From Enoplosus armatus (lineage: Eukaryota; Chordata; Actinopteri; Centrarchiformes; Enoplosidae): a stretch of 64,000 nt of DNA. The stretch is from the NCBI RefSeq assembly GCF_043641665.1, contig NC_092198.1, positions 17,482,501 to 17,546,500 on the forward strand, read 5' to 3'. The notes beneath the pieces are model-generated. The model was not told the origin of the DNA. It saw only the letters and a program-made list of their open reading frames with translations, and made no database searches. Shown here in pieces: positions 60,099-64,000 of the stretch. Numbering within the stretch: the stretch's first letter is position 1; every line of letters begins with the position of its first letter. Both the position numbers and the translations under genes were made by a program.

Positions 60099-60563
60099 TT
60101 CCTTCCCCTTCAATGAAATTGTATGTCACAGCTCCAACCTACAAGCCAGTACGTTTGACCTGTCCTTTTTGCATGTCACCAATAATCAATCAGGAATCAC
60201 CATATGAAGGATAAGACCATCAGCAGACCTGAGGACTAAATGCTGCCACAGGCCAAGTGAGTGTAAATTTGGATGAATTCAACATTTTTTACTTCTGACA
60301 GTGACGGTGCTAGTGAAACGTGCAGGTGGAGACGGAGCTCATTTAGAGAGCTAATTAGCTAATAGCTAATTTAGCTAATACTTTTAACTCATTTAATTTC
60401 AGGTCTGATTGCTGCCAAAAGTCTTCACACTTCTATAATGATTCTACATGGTTATTAATCGTGTTGTATGCTTAAGAGTTGGCAAGAGCTGTTGATTTTC
60501 ATGCCAGACCCCCTTGGAAGTTGGACTTGCTCATGGTTGGATTGGTTTCATTTTTCAATTAGC

Positions 60564-60595
<32 letters not shown>

Positions 60596-62185
60596 CTGGC
60601 TGAATAACACAGTTCCATTTATATTTCACTTCAAACAAAAAGTTTTCTGTCGTTACAAATCATGTTGCTTCTTAGCAGTAAGCGTGTCCTGCTAGAGACT
60701 TAGCCTTTCAAGAATATAAAGAGAATTTCCAGCTTTAATTTTTAACACCCACAGACTCTAACAAGCACTCTGTTTTCATCTGCAGGAAACCTTGTCATAT
60801 AAATCCTTCCTCGCTAATGTAAATCTCCTAATACTCTTACTGACTTTGTGGGTGGTTGCTTTTGTCTGAGAAAATCTGATTTAGAGGTCCATGTTTATCT
60901 CTATCCCGAAAAAAAAAATATGTTTACAAAAAGGCCCAGGGGACCAGAGTGAACACAGTCTGTTCCTTCTCAAATTCTTTTTGTGAGATAAATCAGTTTC
61001 AACTCATCAAACACACTGCACGGCGTAACATGTGTATTTCAATCAACACATTGTGTAGATATCAGCAAAGAAATACATCACCGAATCATGTGGATATCAC
61101 TGTGTCATAAAACTTCATATCAGCATTTCTCTTCTGCACAGAGGGTTTGGGGTTGCCGTGAATATGTTAGTATTGCTTTATGTGTTACAACTTGGACAGA
61201 CGCGTAAATAATCAATTTCAAATGGACCATAAAGTGCGACTAATGTTTTGAATGTCCATATTAGAATTTACCTGTGGTCTATGGATTTTAGACCCTTTGT
61301 TGTCTTGTGCTTGTACATAATTTTATTCTCTCAAACACAGAAGGCGTGCCCTTCTAACGTGCTGAGGGTTAAACTGAAATTGCGTTACTCGGTTACGATA
61401 ATTAAATCTGCCTCAGTTTTAAGCTAAAACATCTGTATGCTAATTTGTTTCAAAGCAAAAACGATGCACTCTGTAATGACCAACATGTGCTTAGGAGACG
61501 GCCCTTCTGCTGTATGTTACAGAACCGCCTCTGTGAAGTCTGTGAAGTATACAAGGGGTGGACACAATATCATGAACACCTGTACATCTAATGCACTGGT
61601 GGGGGCTTTCTAATGCTGCGTTCACGTCATGTGGGACGGATGGTCTAGCACTTGCAAGAGTTTACATCATCGGTCAACTCAAGAGAGTTACATGATTGCA
61701 GTATTTGTGGTGTGAGACTTAAAAATACTGTGCATTGACAATAAAGCACTATATCTATAAAATTCAGGTTTAATTACCTTGAATGACAGACAGACAGGCT
61801 GACGTGAGATGTTTGTTTACTTTTTCAGGCAAGGTATTATTTTGTGCCAAGTTAGCCTTTCAGCAAGCCTGTGTTTCAAACTGGAGGTGTGGAGTTTCAA
61901 AGACGTGGGCGTTTATCAGGCAGGACGCGTCTAATATAAGACACTATCAAGTTGCATTTTGTGTAGGATCCTATGTTTTTGGAGTTTAACACACACTAAG
62001 GCTAAAAGTTAGGATATGTTGGCCACCGCTGTTTCGATGTTACTAACTGTTGCCTTGAGTGAAAGTTATAGATCTACTGTACTGCTTGAAGTAAACTACA
62101 AGCACAACAAGGTTCAGTACAAAGAAATAACAATATGACACCTTAAGTAAGTACGCTGCTTAAACTTCAGTTTAATCAGTTGAGT
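60099..62185. other. Non-coding; long A run
   Basis: A 28-base A run lies at 60568-60595 without a recognisable retroelement body upstream. GGACACAATATCATGAACAC at 61561 and TGCTGCGTTCACGTCATGTG at 61615 resemble pieces of fish dispersed repeats but have no second copy here. Confidence 0.45.
60568..60595. repeat. 28-base A run
   Basis: Uninterrupted poly-A. It might be a retrocopy or SINE tail, but the preceding 200 bases show neither a pol III box pair nor a coding remnant. Confidence 0.95.
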
Positions 62186-62395
62186 TGTAATAACTTTGGT
62201 GATCCCTTAGCTTTTCATCTGGTGCCATCATCAGGTCATCATTTTAATTTTGTCCAATACTTTGATTAATGAATACCTGCAAATCTATAATGAAATTAGC
62301 TTAGCATCATTATGCTAGCGTTGTCAGTTGTTAGCTTAAAGCACAGCTTTACCTAAGTACAACCTCACGGCACGGTTAACTCTGAGTCTTGCTGG
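62186..62395 (+). repeat. R4 dispersed repeat, central to distal part
   Basis: AACTTTGGTGATCCCTTAGC, TTTTCATCTGGTGCCATCAT, GTCCAATACTTTGATTAATG, then TTAGCTTAAAGCACAGCTTT, CCTAAGTACAACCTCACGG and TCTGAGTCTTG follow the family order. The proximal TTGGTCCAGACTG block is missing. Confidence 0.75.
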
Positions 62396-62881
62396 TCTGT
62401 ATTTGACCCTTAAATGGTGCCCAGTAAACCAACGACCAACAAAAATAATGCCATTGTTGCTATGAGGGTTTGAATGTACATGTGTGACCACATCAAATGA
62501 GAACATCTCACTCCAGACTGATCTTTTTCTTGGAGTCTGAATATTTTGTAGCATGCCTGTAAAAGCAATGCTGTTTCAGATATCCCCAGCAGTTCATGGT
62601 GGCTCAAATGTGATTTAAATTCTTTAGACTGACACTGCACAACAATTTTTTACCAAAGATTTACCAAAATCTAATTATGTTTCCATCAAACGGCTGGAAC
62701 ATTTTGTTTGGATGTCGTTCATATGCACCAATAGTTTATTTTCATTTGTATCTCCAAGAATTGGTATGTTTGGGTTGGTACGTGGAGCTGCGCTCTGATT
62801 CTAGGACATGATAAACAGAAACAGCCACCGGGCATTTTCATTTTTGTGGCTGTCTGAGGAAAGAGACAGCCATGATTTTGG

Positions 62882-63440
62882 ACAAAGGTAATTGCAGGTA
62901 ACTGCCAAAATAAAGGAACATTAAGTCTTTTAATAGGGCGTTGGACCACTATGAGCTCCTTCTCTGTGCTTTGGCGTCGATTCTGCAAGTCTCACAAATG
63001 CATAAACACGAATATACTCTTTAAGAAATCCTATTTTTCAGTGTTTTGCTCGTAATTGTGGAGCATGCTGTTCCCATTGCTACACAAAGATGCTGAATTG
63101 AGTTGAGTTGTGATGACAGCGCCACATTCAGATTGTTTTTATTTTCAACGACCCCTCAATGGAGACAATTTCATCCTGAGAAGAGTCCACGTCCATCAGG
63201 ATAGAAACGCTTCACCATAAGCTGATGAAGGCAATTATTCAGAGTTGCTTTGTATTTTTTGGCATTAACGTTGCCTGCTAAGAGTTTCAGTCTGCATAAG
63301 ACATGCCAGGAAATTTCCCTCTTTTGTAACATGACACAGCAGCCAGAACCAGTCAGCCTTGTGAAATCAAAGATATTGGGTAAAGGGATCTTCTGCATGA
63401 TCAAGCAGCAGCCATCTGTGGCGATAGACAACATTCACTC
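62882..63440 (-). pseudogene. Tc1/mariner-like transposase fossil
   Basis: On the minus strand, the frame around 63180-63320 encodes LAGNVNAKKYKATLNN and then MVKRFYPDGRGLF, which align with the GNVTA.QYK.IL and FYPDGSGLF blocks of fish Tc1-like DDE transposases. At the other end, codons just before a stop at 62930-62932 read ESTPKHREGAHSGPTPY, matching that family's characteristic ESMPRR...GPTPY C-terminus. Between them frames are broken and the DDE-region sequence is shortened, so it cannot make an active enzyme. The N-terminal DNA-binding half is not seen. Beyond the stop, AAAGGTAATTGCAGGTAACT and GCCAAAATAAAGGAAC form the usual 3' flank of these elements. I did not locate terminal inverted repeats. 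Confidence 0.85.
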
Positions 63441-63555
63441 CTTAAAGAATTGTACATAAGATAATATGAGTTGTATCTGAGGCAAGGGGCTGTAGTCGAG
63501 CCTCTTTAACGCTCCAACAGTTTGGGAGTATGATCACCTCAAAGTTACAGTTGAA

Positions 63556-63683
63556 GCAACACTTTTGGGAAATACAGTTATTGTATGATGACAAGATCCA
63601 TGCCATTCATACATCTGTCCCGTAGTTATGGAGCTGGAGCCAGCAGCTGGTTAGCTTAGCTTAGCATAAAGACTAGAAACAGG
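63556..63683 (+). repeat. R2 dispersed repeat, copy 3
   Basis: ACACTTTTGGGAAATACAG opens the copy and CAGCTGGTTAGCTTAGCTTA with GCATAAAGACTAGAAACAGG closes it, paralleling the copies at 345 and 25604 in the same orientation. No open frame. Confidence 0.75.
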
Positions 63684-64000
63684 TTGCCTAAAAATGGAAA
63701 TACAAGTACCTCTGCTTAAGGCCCTGCTGTGAAGACAATTTGATGACCATAAACAATGTCCACCAACTCAGCGCTCCATTCGTGAATTATTCATTTCAAA
63801 GCAAAAGAAAATAAACGAAATTCATATTCAAAAAGCAAAGTGCTCTCATAAACAGTTATTGTGGGACTACTTCATTGAATGGTTGAGGAGTGAAACTATA
63901 CCAGCAAGCAGAGAAAACTACTGTTTCATCTATAGTGGCAGGTTGAATCTAATGAGCAATACTGTACTGTATTAAACAAATAGCTCTCCTGCAACAAGTA
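63684..64000. other. Non-coding, no gene seen
   Basis: AT-rich end of the window with no recognisable feature. Confidence 0.5.

Noticed and set aside
59856..60116. 86-codon plus-strand frame
   Set aside because: It lies almost wholly inside the reversed R4 repeat.
1..64000. CRISPR arrays, operons, prophage or bacterial mobile elements
   Set aside because: No regularly spaced repeats, no coding-dense strands and no bacterial-type genes. The repeats are vertebrate in type.

Overview
The window looks like non-coding DNA from a teleost fish, probably a percomorph. It is AT-rich and holds (AC)n, (GT)n, (AT)n and (CTT)n microsatellites, long G and A runs, a tRNA-headed SINE, a decayed Tc1-like transposase and several dispersed repeats that I recognise as typical of spiny-rayed fish genomes. 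There is no operon structure. The longest ATG-started frame is 157 codons, which is about what 128 kb of six-frame random sequence gives. I identified no intact protein-coding gene. The window is best read as intergenic DNA or the introns of one or more large genes.

Layout. 1-650: a retroelement 3' end followed by a rearranged repeat. 650-7400: unique-looking DNA with one short retroelement tail. 7.4-8.2 kb: a hairpin and an R1 repeat. 8.2-12 kb: unique DNA with a perfect DR1 nuclear-receptor half-site pair. 12-16 kb: a repeat cluster (R6, SINE, R5, R6, R4). 17-19.3 kb: R3 and a partial R1 tandem. 22-27.6 kb: a microsatellite, a second SINE copy, an R2 copy, an hAT-like end and R1. 28.8-29.3 kb: a diverged local duplication. 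30.6-42 kb: further R5, R1 and R3 copies and a 217-bp element flanked by TTAA. 46.7-46.9 kb: a dense octamer/SOX/homeodomain motif cluster that looks like an enhancer. 50-55.3 kb: a 26-base G run, a retroelement tail, two R3 copies and R1. 56.77-56.86 kb: the best exon candidate in the window. 59.7-63.7 kb: two R4 copies, a 28-base A run, the Tc1-like transposase fossil and an R2 copy.

Repeat labels are local. R1 is the GGGCTGCAAC family, R2 the AGCATAAAGACTGG family, R3 the TCCAATATTCACTC family, R4 the TTGGTCCAGACTGAAAT family, R5 the CACAGAGGAATAA family and R6 the GAGAACTGCCAA family. R1 to R6 and the SINE are each supported by at least two copies inside the window. My statements about wider fish distribution come from recall and were not searched.

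Genes working together: none can be shown. If the 87-base phase 1-1 exon at 56774 is real, the plus strand carries a large gene whose other exons lie outside the window or are too short to call. Several weaker splice-site-bounded frames are listed as findings and not as genes. I found no previously undescribed biological system. The items most worth a second look are the exon candidate, the motif cluster, the TTAA-flanked element and the rearranged or nested repeat copies.
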